A stretch of DNA of 64,000 bases, taken from NCBI GenBank assembly GCA_947165295.1, contig CAMUZU010000005.1:32604-96603 (forward strand). Reading direction: 5' to 3'. The notes under the pieces are model-generated. The model was given only the letters and a program-made list of their open reading frames with translations, was not told the DNA's origin and did no database searches. This stretch comes from an uncultured Selenomonadales bacterium. Its GTDB lineage: Bacteria > Bacillota > Negativicutes > Selenomonadales > Selenomonadaceae. Both the position numbers and the translations under genes were made by a program. This document shows positions 46,801-56,713 of this stretch, one piece after another (the first letter of the stretch is position 1; every line of letters begins with the position of its first letter).

Positions 46801-47856
46801 GTGAACTTGGATAAACTCGACGCCGACGAACGCAACTTGTGCTTGGGCTTGGGCGAAGATCTCACGGGCATTTGTTTCAGTTTCGACTTCAGCAACAAGA
46901 TGTCCCTGAATCTTCCGAAGTTGTCGCCCGAAGACCGCGACCGCTTGCTTGACAAAATGGTTTTCTACAAGATATTTTTCGTCGAAAGCACTTGTCGCAA
47001 GGAACTCGACGCGGCGCATTGCAACTGTTTGATTGAAGGCGTCACGAACACTTTGCGCCGAAAGTTGAGTGCCGACAAGTTCGCCGGCCTCGAAGACGAA
47101 TTGCTCGCGTGTTCAAAAATTCCGTTCAACGAAGCCGCCGTGAGTCAACTGGCACGGCACGCGGGCATTTCGACGAAAGCATTCACCGACGACGACTGGA
47201 AGCAACTTAAAGTTTGGGTCGGCGCGGAAATTTTGGGCATCTCGATCGCCGTCGACGCCGCGACAAAACATCTGAACACGCCGCCGCACGAACGAAAGTC
47301 GCCCAATCCGTCAAGCGCACAGCCCGAAAGAGCCGCACAACCTGCGCGCAAAAAAAATTCGTGGAGAAAGTGGTTGCCCGTACTCGTCGTGCTGATTGCT
47401 TTGTTAGCGTTCAATTACATCCGAAGTCATGACGAATCGCCCGAACAAAATCCGCCGAAAAGCGTTTCAGAACCCGTCGCGAAAGTCGACGTGACGACGG
47501 GTTACGTTGACGATCACCCGATTTTGAACAACGACGGGCTTTGCGAATTCACGGTTGACAACACGCAAAACGACATGCCGGTTTACGTGCGCATTTGGGA
47601 CGTCGACGCTCAACAGCCCGTGCGTGCGTTCACCATTGCCGAAGGTCGCAAGTTCACCGCAGAAAACCTGTCGCCCGGCACTTACGAAGTCCGTTACATG
47701 TATCTGCGCGGAAACGACGCGCCGTCTTACGGCAACAAGTCCGAGCCGACGACGCTTGAACAACACGGCACGAGTTACAGCACGGTTTCTTTGACGCTGT
47801 ACAAAGTTACAGGCGGCAACACGACAACCACGCGCATTGACGCCGACGACGTTTGA
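46801..47856 (+). CDS. hypothetical membrane-anchored protein
   Basis: GTG start after GGGAGG; KKNSWRKWLPVLVVLIALLAFNYIRSH TM segment. Confidence 0.7.
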   Translation: MNLDKLDADERNLCLGLGEDLTGICFSFDFSNKMSLNLPKLSPEDRDRLLDKMVFYKIFFVESTCRKELDAAHCNCLIEGVTNTLRRKLSADKFAGLEDELLACSKIPFNEAAVSQLARHAGISTKAFTDDDWKQLKVWVGAEILGISIAVDAATKHLNTPPHERKSPNPSSAQPERAAQPARKKNSWRKWLPVLVVLIALLAFNYIRSHDESPEQNPPKSVSEPVAKVDVTTGYVDDHPILNNDGLCEFTVDNTQNDMPVYVRIWDVDAQQPVRAFTIAEGRKFTAENLSPGTYEVRYMYLRGNDAPSYGNKSEPTTLEQHGTSYSTVSLTLYKVTGGNTTTTRIDADDV

Positions 47857-47863
47857 ACGTCTT

Positions 47864-47964
47864 CTACTTTTCTTTTGGCGCAAAAGAAAAGTAGCAAAAG
47901 AAAACAGCCCGCAGGTGAAACATCCTGTTTCAACTGCGGGCGGCGGCCGTCATCCGTGACGGCC
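47864..47964 (+). repeat. dispersed triple-hairpin intergenic repeat, copy E (subfamily 1)
   Basis: TACTTTTCTTTTGGCGCAAAAGAAAAGTA...GCCCGCAGGTGAAACATCCTGTTTCAACTGCGGGC...GGCCGTCATCCGTGACGGCC. Confidence 0.9.
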
Positions 47965-47986
47965 TTTTTTGTTGCGTGTACGGTCG

Positions 47987-50575
47987 TCACGTCAATTCAA
48001 TTTGCTCGAAAATGTTTTCTGCGTCGGAGAGCGCGGCTTCGTCCTTGGCAATTTGGTACTCGATAACGTTTGACTTCACGGCGCGAATAAAAACTGTCGC
48101 GGTTTCGTCGGGTTCGTCGACGCTGATTGTCACGCGCTTTGCCTTGCGAATGTCCATTTGATTCGACGCGGCTTCGGGCAAGTTCGTGTAGAAAATGTCG
48201 AAACTGTCGCCCGCGTCAATGAACGGGTACCACACGTTAAATTTCGTGTTGCGGTCGATAACGGTCTTGAACTTGCGCTTGCGGTTGCGTCCGACGTAAC
48301 AGCTGAACGGCGTCTTTTCGGGGTCGGGCGTGATGTGTTTGGTCTGCACAAGTCCGCCCGCACGACTCAGCAGCAACCCGAAGGCGACACCGGTCTTACC
48401 CGTCGGAGCCGTCATGTCCGTGCGAATTTCAATGCCGCGTGACTTTTGAATTTCATGTGCGGCGTCAGTGCCCAGCGCGGGATAAATCGTGAACTTCGGC
48501 GCGTCGTCGAAAAGCCCGAACAACACTTGCGCTTTGGACAAGTCGCCCGTCGCGCTCGAAGGAACCTTCTTGACCAGGTCGGCCAAAACGACTTGATCGT
48601 TGGCGTTGTCAAGGTCGCCCATCCAAATTTCCATGCCGCTTTCGTCGCGCCGATAAACGCTACCGCCTTGAATGAAACAGTCGCGCCGCAGTTCGTAGCC
48701 GTTTTTGAGCCGCCCGTTGACGAAAGGATTTTCGCCGTCGGAAAGCTTGAGGTCTTCGGCGGGCGTGATAAATTCGCCGAACAGTTCGCTGACAAGTTTT
48801 GACTTCGACGAATTGCCCGCAAGGAAAATTGAAATTTCGTCCACGTCGCGCAGGGCTTTGACTTTGCGGATTGAATTCTTGCCGGACTTGTCGAAGGCTT
48901 CTTTCATTGAGATGAAAAAATTTTTGATGCCCGCCTTGATTCGCTCGCGCAGAATTTGTTGCAGGTCAATCGAAACGTTGAGCGTGAAGTCTTCGATTAA
49001 CTTGCCGTCGTCGCGGAACAAGTTCACGCTGACTTCACCGCTCGAAAGAATTTCCGTCGCGTCGTCGGAGTCGGGTGATTCCCACACGGGACGGAGCCGC
49101 TCAACAAGCGCGTGCATGTTCGCATGAGCTTCCTGCGAATCTTTAATCAACGCTTCGGAACCCGCGAAACTTTTTTTGTCGGCCGCCCACGTGAACGGGA
49201 TTTTGCCGCCGTCGACGTTAATCAACGCGTCCTGATTCGCACGGAAAATTTCAAACGCCAGCAACTTCAGCAGATTTTCGCCGCCCAAAGTTCGGTCGCC
49301 GTTTTCGCCGAAATGCACAAGCAAATAATCGTAACGGTCATTTGGAGCCTCGCGCAGAAAGCCGAAGTCAAAATCGGTCGTGCCGCCGCCGAAGTCGAAC
49401 ACCGCGTAATAAATTTCTTCGTCGCCTTTCGGGTCGAAGCCGTATTCCTGCAAGGCCGTTATCGCGTAAGCCGCCGCCTCGGACGTGCCTTCGCGCACGG
49501 AAAATTTTTTCATTGCCGCCTCGTTGGACAGTAAAGCCGTCGGAAGTGACTTCTTCAGCCCGCGTTCAAAGCAACGACGCATTTTTTCGCGCACGGCTCG
49601 TTCGTATGTCACGGGGAACGACAAAATGTATTTCAGGAAGATGTGCCGCTCCTGTTGCATGTTGTTGATAAACAGCCCAAGATAATACGCGTAAATTTCC
49701 AGCGGGTTGACTTCGTCCTCGGCAAGTTCGGCGAACGGCGCAAGTTGCGTGATGAATTTTTTCTCGTCGCGCAACATGAATTGAGTTTTCGATCCGCACC
49801 AATACTTCAGGTCGGTCAGGAACGAATAAAATTTTTCGGAGCCGCCGTTGGTCAAGTTCTCGAAAGCCGCGTGCGAAACTTTCACGTCAGCCCAACGCGT
49901 GAACGGCCGCCCGTCGCGCCAATAATACGCCGTCAAAAAACTTTCGATGTCCAGAAACTGAATGACGGTCGGGTTCTCGTAATTCGACGGGTGATTAATT
50001 CCGTGCCGCCAAGAGCCGCTGCCAACCCGAAGCGGCAAGATTTGCGAATGCTCGTTTTCGTAGACGACAACCGTGCGGCTCGTGCCAAAGTCAATCGCGA
50101 CAATGCCGGTCGAAACGTCGTCGGCGGGGTTGCGCGCAACAAAATTTTCGCCCAGCGGAACTTCGCGCCCGCCGTTTGCGTCGAAGTCCCACAAGTCCCA
50201 GTGCCCGCGATTCGGGTCGAACAAAATATTTTCGTCGTAAGGGTCAAGGTCTGCGCGAATGTTGTCGCAAGTCAGCAGAAATTTTTTGAAGCCCGCGGCG
50301 ATTTTTTTGTCCGAAGCGGCTTTGGTCTGCGGCGGAAGTTTTTTTGCCTCGGCGACAACCTGCGCGGTACTCACGACGGAAGTTTGTCCGTCGGCGAAAG
50401 TCAAAATAATTTCGTCGGCGCGCACCGAATCAATCGACACGACGCTTTTGCCTTCGGGCACGTTCAACACGGCGGATTTGCCGTCGATGTCGAAAAAAAT
50501 CCGTTGCGGCTCGTCGCCCGCGAAAAGTTTGAGTTCGTCGTCGGTTATCTTCGCGCTGTTGATAATCCTGGTCAC
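47987..50575 (-). CDS. Hsp70/actin-fold ATPase (large, non-DnaK)
   Basis: GIVAIDFGTSRTVVVYENE (phosphate 1), YAVFDFGGGTTDFDFGFL (phosphate 2), LSNEAAMKKFS, GEGD-like connect region. Confidence 0.8.
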   Translation of the reverse strand: MTRIINSAKITDDELKLFAGDEPQRIFFDIDGKSAVLNVPEGKSVVSIDSVRADEIILTFADGQTSVVSTAQVVAEAKKLPPQTKAASDKKIAAGFKKFLLTCDNIRADLDPYDENILFDPNRGHWDLWDFDANGGREVPLGENFVARNPADDVSTGIVAIDFGTSRTVVVYENEHSQILPLRVGSGSWRHGINHPSNYENPTVIQFLDIESFLTAYYWRDGRPFTRWADVKVSHAAFENLTNGGSEKFYSFLTDLKYWCGSKTQFMLRDEKKFITQLAPFAELAEDEVNPLEIYAYYLGLFINNMQQERHIFLKYILSFPVTYERAVREKMRRCFERGLKKSLPTALLSNEAAMKKFSVREGTSEAAAYAITALQEYGFDPKGDEEIYYAVFDFGGGTTDFDFGFLREAPNDRYDYLLVHFGENGDRTLGGENLLKLLAFEIFRANQDALINVDGGKIPFTWAADKKSFAGSEALIKDSQEAHANMHALVERLRPVWESPDSDDATEILSSGEVSVNLFRDDGKLIEDFTLNVSIDLQQILRERIKAGIKNFFISMKEAFDKSGKNSIRKVKALRDVDEISIFLAGNSSKSKLVSELFGEFITPAEDLKLSDGENPFVNGRLKNGYELRRDCFIQGGSVYRRDESGMEIWMGDLDNANDQVVLADLVKKVPSSATGDLSKAQVLFGLFDDAPKFTIYPALGTDAAHEIQKSRGIEIRTDMTAPTGKTGVAFGLLLSRAGGLVQTKHITPDPEKTPFSCYVGRNRKRKFKTVIDRNTKFNVWYPFIDAGDSFDIFYTNLPEAASNQMDIRKAKRVTISVDEPDETATVFIRAVKSNVIEYQIAKDEAALSDAENIFEQIELT

Positions 50576-50662
50576 AATCTCAGCTCCCGATATTTTTGCG
50601 ACGATTATATCACACGAACGCGGCGGCTTGCTTGACGGTTGCGCTGAAATTTCGTCGGCAAC

Positions 50663-50697
50663 AAAAAAAATCCCTCGACACTGTGTCGGGGGATTTT
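50663..50697 (-). terminator. intrinsic terminator downstream of the purMNH block
   Basis: AAAATCCCCCGACACagTGTCGAGGGATTTTTTTT on the minus strand. Confidence 0.75.
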
Positions 50698-50725
50698 CGT
50701 TTACGACAACAACCGCAACGGTAAC

Positions 50726-50827
50726 CGGCCGTCACGGATGACGGCCGCTCGCCTGCGCCATGATACAGGATGTATCATCGCAGGCTGCTTTCTTTGGTTA
50801 CTTTCTTTCGCGCCGAAAGAAAGTAAC
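50726..50827 (-). repeat. dispersed triple-hairpin intergenic repeat, copy F (subfamily 2)
   Basis: GGCCGTCACGGATGACGGCC, GCCTGCGCCATGATACAGGATGTATCATCGCAGGC, GTTACTTTCTTTCGCGCCGAAAGAAAGTAAC. Confidence 0.9.
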
Positions 50828-50835
50828 ACAAGCGT

Positions 50836-52023
50836 TCAGATGTTCGACAGATATTTCGTGATTGCCGCGTCGTAGTCGGCAGTGTGTGCGAAAGCCTCCG
50901 CCGCAAGTTCTTTGCGAACGTCGTAAGGAACTTCGCCCGTGTCCGCGACGAGTTTGGCAATTTCGTCGTAACGGTCGGGGTTGGTCACAACCGTCACGAA
51001 CTTGAAATTTTTCGCCGCCGCACGAATCATCGCGGGGCCGCCAATGTCAATGTTTTCAATCGCGTCGTCAAGCGTGACGTTCGGTTTCGCGACAGTTTTC
51101 TTGAACGGGTACAAATTCACGACGACAAGATCAATCGGCGCGATACCGTTCTCCTGCATTTGGCGGACATGTTCGGGATTGTCGCGCACGGCAAGAATCC
51201 CGCCGTGAATTTTCGGGTTGAGAGTTTTGACACGCCCATTCATGATTTCGGGAAAGCCCGTCAAGTCGCTCACGTAAGTGACGGGGACGCCCGCCGCACG
51301 AATCGCCTTGCCGGTGCCGCCCGTGCTGATAATTTCGACGCCGCACTTGCTGAGCTTTTTGGCAAGTTCAACCGCGCCGAGTTTGTTTGACACGCTGATT
51401 AACGCCCGTTTGATTTTCATGTTGTCGCCTCCAATCCGAACTTTGCGCCCGTCAATCGTCAAGCGCCCGTCGATAAAAAGTTTAATCGCTCGCGGATAAA
51501 TGATGTGCTCCTGCTCCAAGACACGCGCCGCCAAAGTTTCTTCGGTGTCGTCTTCGCGAACTTCAACCGCCGCCTGCAAAATTATCGGGCCCGAGTCGGT
51601 GCCTTCGTCGACGAAATGAACCGTGCAACCCGAAACTTTCGCGCCGTAAGCCAAAACGTCGCGGTGAGCGTGTGCGCCGGGGAACGCGGGCAACAGCGAC
51701 GGGTGAATATTCATGAGCCGCCCTTCAAAACGTCGCACGAAGTCCGCGCTTAAAATCCGCATGAAGCCCGCAAGAATCACCAGGTCGACGCCGTCAAGAT
51801 GTCGCAGAAGTTCAGCCTCGAAACTTGCGCGGTCGGAAAAATTTTTTCGGTTGACGCAGATGTTTTTGATGCCCGCGACTTCCGCACGTTTGAGCGCGCC
51901 GACGTTCGGCTTGTCGGTCAACACGACGGAAATTTGTGCGTCGAGTTCGCCGCGGTCAATCGCGTCAATAATCGATTGCAAGTCCGTGCCGCGTCCCGAA
52001 CATAAGACAGCAAGTTTAATCAC
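50836..52023 (-). CDS. purN-purH: fused phosphoribosylglycinamide formyltransferase (PurN) - IMP cyclohydrolase domain of PurH, without AICARFT domain
   Basis: [23 protein letters not shown]...[21 protein letters not shown]...[56 protein letters not shown]...[14 protein letters not shown]. Confidence 0.9.
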   Translation of the reverse strand: MIKLAVLCSGRGTDLQSIIDAIDRGELDAQISVVLTDKPNVGALKRAEVAGIKNICVNRKNFSDRASFEAELLRHLDGVDLVILAGFMRILSADFVRRFEGRLMNIHPSLLPAFPGAHAHRDVLAYGAKVSGCTVHFVDEGTDSGPIILQAAVEVREDDTEETLAARVLEQEHIIYPRAIKLFIDGRLTIDGRKVRIGGDNMKIKRALISVSNKLGAVELAKKLSKCGVEIISTGGTGKAIRAAGVPVTYVSDLTGFPEIMNGRVKTLNPKIHGGILAVRDNPEHVRQMQENGIAPIDLVVVNLYPFKKTVAKPNVTLDDAIENIDIGGPAMIRAAAKNFKFVTVVTNPDRYDEIAKLVADTGEVPYDVRKELAAEAFAHTADYDAAITKYLSNI

Positions 52024-53035
52024 GCAAATCACCTCCCGTGACGGTGACGCCGCCGCCTTCGACGACGTGCCCGATTTTGTAACCGTCGAGTTCGTCCGCA
52101 ATGTCCGCGTCGACAATCAAAATCATGCCGATACCGCAGTTGAACGTTCGGAACATTTCGCGGCGGGAAACGTTGCCCCACGTCTGCAGGAGCTTGAAAA
52201 TCGTCGGAATCCGCCACGAATCGGCGTCAATCGTCGCGCCGAAACCTTCGGGCAGTGCACGCGGAATGTTGTCGTAAAAGCCGCCGCCCGTCACGTGAAC
52301 AAGCCCGTGAATCTTGTCGCCGAACTTTTTAATCAGCGGCAAGACCGTCGCGGGATAAAGTTTCGTCGGCGTCAAAAGTTCTTCGCCAAGCGTTTTGTCG
52401 AGCCCGTCAATCTTTTCGTCGCCCGTGAACTTCATGCGGTCGAAGACAATCTTGCGCACGAGACTGAAGCCGTTGGAGTGAAGCCCGCTTGACGGCAAAC
52501 CAATCAGCACGTCGCCGACTTTGACGCGTGCGGAAGTTATCAGCGATTTTCGTTCGACGACGCCGACTGCAAAGCCCGCAATGTCGTATTCGCCGTCCGC
52601 GTAAAAGCCGCTCATTTCGGCAGTTTCGCCGCCAATCAAAGCGCAACCCGACTGCTTGCAAGCGTTGGCGACACCGCGAACAATTTCGGCAACCTGCGCG
52701 GGATTTAATTTGCCGACGGCCAAATAATCGAGGAAAAACAGCGGCTCGGCTCCCTGAACCAAAATATCGTTGACGCACATGGCAACCGCGTCTTGCCCGA
52801 TCGTGTCGTGGCGATTGAGCATGAACGCGATTTTTAATTTGGTGCCGACGCCGTCCGTGCCCGAAACCAAAATCGGCTCGTCGTAATTTTTCAACGCGAA
52901 CAGCCCGCCGAATCCGCCGATGTCGCCCAAAACTTCGGGACGATACGTCGCACGCACACAGTCTTTAATCAACTTGACGGACTCATTGCCCGCGTCGATA
53001 TCCACGCCCGAATCTTTGTAAGTCAGTTGCTCCAT
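52016..53035 (-). CDS. purM: phosphoribosylformylglycinamidine cyclo-ligase
   Basis: [92 protein letters not shown]. Confidence 0.97.
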   Translation of the reverse strand: MEQLTYKDSGVDIDAGNESVKLIKDCVRATYRPEVLGDIGGFGGLFALKNYDEPILVSGTDGVGTKLKIAFMLNRHDTIGQDAVAMCVNDILVQGAEPLFFLDYLAVGKLNPAQVAEIVRGVANACKQSGCALIGGETAEMSGFYADGEYDIAGFAVGVVERKSLITSARVKVGDVLIGLPSSGLHSNGFSLVRKIVFDRMKFTGDEKIDGLDKTLGEELLTPTKLYPATVLPLIKKFGDKIHGLVHVTGGGFYDNIPRALPEGFGATIDADSWRIPTIFKLLQTWGNVSRREMFRTFNCGIGMILIVDADIADELDGYKIGHVVEGGGVTVTGGDLRD

Positions 53036-53054
53036 AAGCAGTCTCCTTAAATTT

Positions 53055-53974
53055 TCACACAGCAAAATATTTTTCGGGCTCGCGCAGAAAGTGCGGATAT
53101 TTTTCCAGAAACTCATGCACGTGCGGCAAGTGAATGTTTTTGGCGTCGTAATAACCGAATTGCGACTCAATGTCTTGCCGGCCGTAAGGATCTTTGCACG
53201 AAGAAATTGCTTCTTCGACGCGTTTTCTGTCCGCAAACTTGCCGCCCGATTTGACGACACACTCGTTGCCGTCAACAATCGAAGTCATTTTGTTTATCAC
53301 GCGGTCAACGCCGCCCATGTAGCTGAAATGATACCCCCCCCCGCAACTCGCGGCAACAAATTCCTTTGATTGCGCAGATCTTGCGGTGTTGTCAAATTTT
53401 TGAGCTTGGTCAAAACTGTTCCGTGCCACGGAGTACGACTCGCCCAATCGAAGTAATAGTAATAGAGCGTTTGTATCATGGCAAGTGCGCCGACTTCCAG
53501 AAAAGTTATTGCCGGAACAAGAAGTTGCGTGGGGAAAGTCACCCGTTTATGAGCAAGCGTAAAAGGAATGACGGCCGGATCAATCAGCGCGATTTTGTTT
53601 TCATGCAAGCGACCGAACACGTCGGGCGCAGGTATCTCGTCCAAGTCGCTAATCATGATTAAATCGTCGGGTTCGGCGTCTTTCAAACCGTGAATTATTG
53701 CGTCGCGTTGCGCATTTTCAATCGCCCAGTCACCGATACCGTTAAACGGAACTCCCGACAAATCGGCGGCGATGTATCTTATCTTTGACGCAAATTGTTT
53801 GAATTCATCCCTGTGCGCAACCAGATTGAAATTTTTGGATTCGCCGGTATGCCTCCTGTTCGCTTCGACGATAACGAAACAATCGACAACGTCCCACAAT
53901 GACTTCAGGCGCAAATCAAGCAATTCAAATTCATTGTAAAACGTAAAGCAGTCGTAAATTTTCATGCGATTCAT
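53055..53974 (-). CDS. glycosyltransferase family 17-like protein, frameshifted at a G(9) tract (53334-53342)
   Basis: [45 protein letters not shown]...ISDLDEIP in one frame; [19 protein letters not shown]...[11 protein letters not shown] in the other. Confidence 0.8.
53334..53342. repeat. homopolymeric C(9) tract (G(9) on the coding strand) in the GT17 gene
   Basis: gataCCCCCCCCCgcaactcg read directly. Confidence 0.9.
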
Positions 53975-53978
53975 TGCC

Positions 53979-54920
53979 TCAAAAATCTTCCTTGAAATAA
54001 GCAATCGTGCGCTTGAGCCCGTCTTCAAGCTTAACCTTCGGTTGCCAACCGAGTTTCACTTTCGCCAGGTCAATCACGGGACAACGCTGCGTCGGGTCGT
54101 CTTGCGGCAACGGACGATAAACAATCTTCGACTTCGAGCCGGTCAACTTCAAGACGAGCTCCGCAAGTTCAAGCATTGTGAATTCGCCGGGGTTGCCCAA
54201 GTTCACGGGGCCCGTGAAGTCTTCGGCGTTCATCATGCGGACAATGCCGTCAATCAAGTCGTCGACGTAACAGAAACTGCGCGTCTGCGTGCCGTCGCCG
54301 TAAATGGTGATGTCCTGCCCGGTCAACGCCTGCACAATGAAGTTCGACACGACACGCCCGTCGTTGGCCGTCATGCGCGGGCCATACGTGTTAAAAATCC
54401 GCACGACGCGAATGTCAAGCCCGTGTTGCCTGTGATAATCGAAGAATAAAGTTTCGGCGGTACGTTTGCCTTCGTCGTAGCAGGCGCGAATGCCAATCGG
54501 GTTGACGGCTCCGCGATAACTTTCGGGCTGCGGGTGAACTTTCGGGTCGCCGTACACCTCCGACGTGGAAGCTTGCAGGACGCGTGCTTGATTCTGTTTC
54601 GCGCAACCGAGAGAGTTTAACGCGCCCATGACGTTGGTTTTAATCGTGCGAACGGGGTCGCGCTGATAATGCACGGGACTTGCTGGACACGCCAAATTGA
54701 AAATCCAATCAACCTCCGCGTAAATCGGCTGAATCACGTCGTGACGCATGAGTTCAAAGTTCGGGTTGCCCAAAAGGTGCGCGATATTTTTTTTCTTGCC
54801 CGTGAAGAAGTTGTCCAGGCAAATGACTTCGTGCCCGTCGGCAATCAATCTGTCGCAAAGGTGCGAACCCAAAAATCCTGCGCCGCCCGTAACCAAAATT
54901 CGTTTCGCCAAAATCAACAC
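53979..54920 (-). CDS. NAD-dependent epimerase, UDP-glucuronate decarboxylase (UXS)-like
   Basis: [106 protein letters not shown]. Confidence 0.93.
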   Translation of the reverse strand: MLILAKRILVTGGAGFLGSHLCDRLIADGHEVICLDNFFTGKKKNIAHLLGNPNFELMRHDVIQPIYAEVDWIFNLACPASPVHYQRDPVRTIKTNVMGALNSLGCAKQNQARVLQASTSEVYGDPKVHPQPESYRGAVNPIGIRACYDEGKRTAETLFFDYHRQHGLDIRVVRIFNTYGPRMTANDGRVVSNFIVQALTGQDITIYGDGTQTRSFCYVDDLIDGIVRMMNAEDFTGPVNLGNPGEFTMLELAELVLKLTGSKSKIVYRPLPQDDPTQRCPVIDLAKVKLGWQPKVKLEDGLKRTIAYFKEDF

Positions 54921-54969
54921 CTCGCAAAAAAATTAGGGACAAGGAACAAACCTCGCCCCCGAAAAAATT

Positions 54970-55320
54970 TCAGTACTCTCTGCAGACCGTGTACATTGCC
55001 CATTCAATCGGCGTGTCTTGAGCCGTCACCATGCCGCGATAGCCTTGATCGTTGCTGAACTCCACGCCGTTAAAGTCGCCGTCCAAGTCATAGAACGTGT
55101 AGTTGAGATACTGCGCGCCGCCGTTGGAGTTGACCATTTTAAGCGTGGCGTAAGTTATCAACATGCGGTGCTCTTCCCGGTGACGGATGCTGTCGATCAA
55201 GACGTAACAATCCCAGCCGGTCGCGTTCGACGTGCCGACAAAAATTTCAGCCGCCTGTGCCTGCGCGGTCGCGAAAAGAATCGTCAAGCCGAAAATCGCC
55301 GCGAAGAAAATTTTTTGCAT
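54970..55320 (-). CDS. small secreted hypothetical protein
   Basis: Signal peptide MQKIFFAAIFGLTILFATAQAQAAE, nearly the same as that of the 63429..63776 product. Confidence 0.7.
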   Translation of the reverse strand: MQKIFFAAIFGLTILFATAQAQAAEIFVGTSNATGWDCYVLIDSIRHREEHRMLITYATLKMVNSNGGAQYLNYTFYDLDGDFNGVEFSNDQGYRGMVTAQDTPIEWAMYTVCREY

Positions 55321-55329
55321 GACGATACC

Positions 55330-56034
55330 TCACATGGTCAGGCGGTTGAGAATTTCTTGATAAGCCTCCTCGACGCCGCCCAAGTCTTGACGGAAGCGGT
55401 CTTTGTCGAGCTTTTCGTGAGTTTCGGTGTCCCAGAAGCGGCAGTTGTCGGGTGAAATTTCGTCCGCCAAAAGAACTTCGCCGTTGAAGCGTCCGAACTC
55501 CAGCTTGAAGTCAATCAAGTCGACGTTTTTGGCTTTGAGAATTCCGCGCATAATCGTGTTCGTCGCAAGCGACATGTGTTCAATCTGATTCATTTCGTCA
55601 ATCGTCGCCAAATTCAACGCCATGATGTGCCAGCGGTTGAGCATCGGGTCGCCGAGTTCGTCGCTCTTGTAGTCGTATTCAATGACGGGAACGGCAAGCG
55701 GCGTGCCTTCGGGAAGCCCGAGACGTTTGACCAAACTGCCCGCGACGATGTTGCGCACGATAATTTCAAGCTTAATCATGTCGAGTTTCTTGACGAGCAT
55801 TTCGCGTGCGCTGACGGTTTCGATAAAGTGACTCTTGACGCCGCGATCTTTGAGTTGCTTGAAGAAGAACGCGCTGATTTTGTTGTTGATGACGCCTTTG
55901 CCGTCAATCGTGCCGTGTTTGGCACCGTTGCCGGCGGTCGCGTCGTCCTTGAAGTAAACGAGCAGTTCGTCGGGGTTGTCGGTTTCGTAGACGACTTTCG
56001 CCTTGCCTTCGTAGAGTTGGTTGCCTTTAATCAT
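55330..56034 (-). CDS. purC: phosphoribosylaminoimidazole-succinocarboxamide synthase
   Basis: [62 protein letters not shown]-like block [11 protein letters not shown]. Confidence 0.97.
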   Translation of the reverse strand: MIKGNQLYEGKAKVVYETDNPDELLVYFKDDATAGNGAKHGTIDGKGVINNKISAFFFKQLKDRGVKSHFIETVSAREMLVKKLDMIKLEIIVRNIVAGSLVKRLGLPEGTPLAVPVIEYDYKSDELGDPMLNRWHIMALNLATIDEMNQIEHMSLATNTIMRGILKAKNVDLIDFKLEFGRFNGEVLLADEISPDNCRFWDTETHEKLDKDRFRQDLGGVEEAYQEILNRLTM

Positions 56035-56055
56035 GTCGTGACCTCCTTAAAAGTT

Positions 56056-56700
56056 TCACAGTGCCAACGTCTCCAAGTCGTCGGGCACGTGGATTTTGCC
56101 GCTGAAATATTGCTGACCTTCCGCAATGTAAAGTTGTTTGCGTGCGGAAAGATTTTTGTCTTCGGTGTGATAGAGCAACAGATTTTCGACGTGAAGTTTT
56201 TGCGCAAGTTCGCAGGCGTCTTTAACCGTCGAATGATTCTTGCCGTACGGGTCGAAGATGTCCGCCTGCGAATAAAGACAGAACGCCTCATGCAACAGCC
56301 ACGCGGAATTTTCGGCGTAACGCCGGGCGAATTCATTGCAAGGTTCGTCGCCGCAACAAGTCAACTTTCGCCCGCCGATGTCCATTGAAAAGCCAAACTG
56401 TTTCGCTTTGGTCGAGCGGATGTCGAAAAAAGTCGTCGCGTGTCCGATGACGTTCAAAGTTTCGCCGTCGGCAACAGGCACAAAGTGAAGTCGCTTGCCG
56501 ATAAAAGCCGTCTCCTTCGGCTGAAGAAGTTTTTCGGCAACGTCTTCAAGCAACGACAAAACTTCCGCGTGCCCGTAAATCTTCGCGTCGCCGTCGCCGC
56601 CGTCAACCAGAAAATTTTTGTCGCCGTCGCTTATCACGAAGCAGGTGTTGTAGCATTCGGTGACAAGCGCGTTGCCCGTGCCGAGCATTGTGAGTTTCAA
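56056..56700 (-). CDS. MBL fold metallo-hydrolase (ribonuclease Z-like)
   Basis: MKLTMLGTGNALVTECYNTCFVI...FLVDGGDGDAKIYG; HSTVKDACELAQKLHVENLLLYHTEDKN. Confidence 0.85.
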   Translation of the reverse strand: MKLTMLGTGNALVTECYNTCFVISDGDKNFLVDGGDGDAKIYGHAEVLSLLEDVAEKLLQPKETAFIGKRLHFVPVADGETLNVIGHATTFFDIRSTKAKQFGFSMDIGGRKLTCCGDEPCNEFARRYAENSAWLLHEAFCLYSQADIFDPYGKNHSTVKDACELAQKLHVENLLLYHTEDKNLSARKQLYIAEGQQYFSGKIHVPDDLETLAL

Positions 56701-56713
56701 AATTTGTCGCCTA

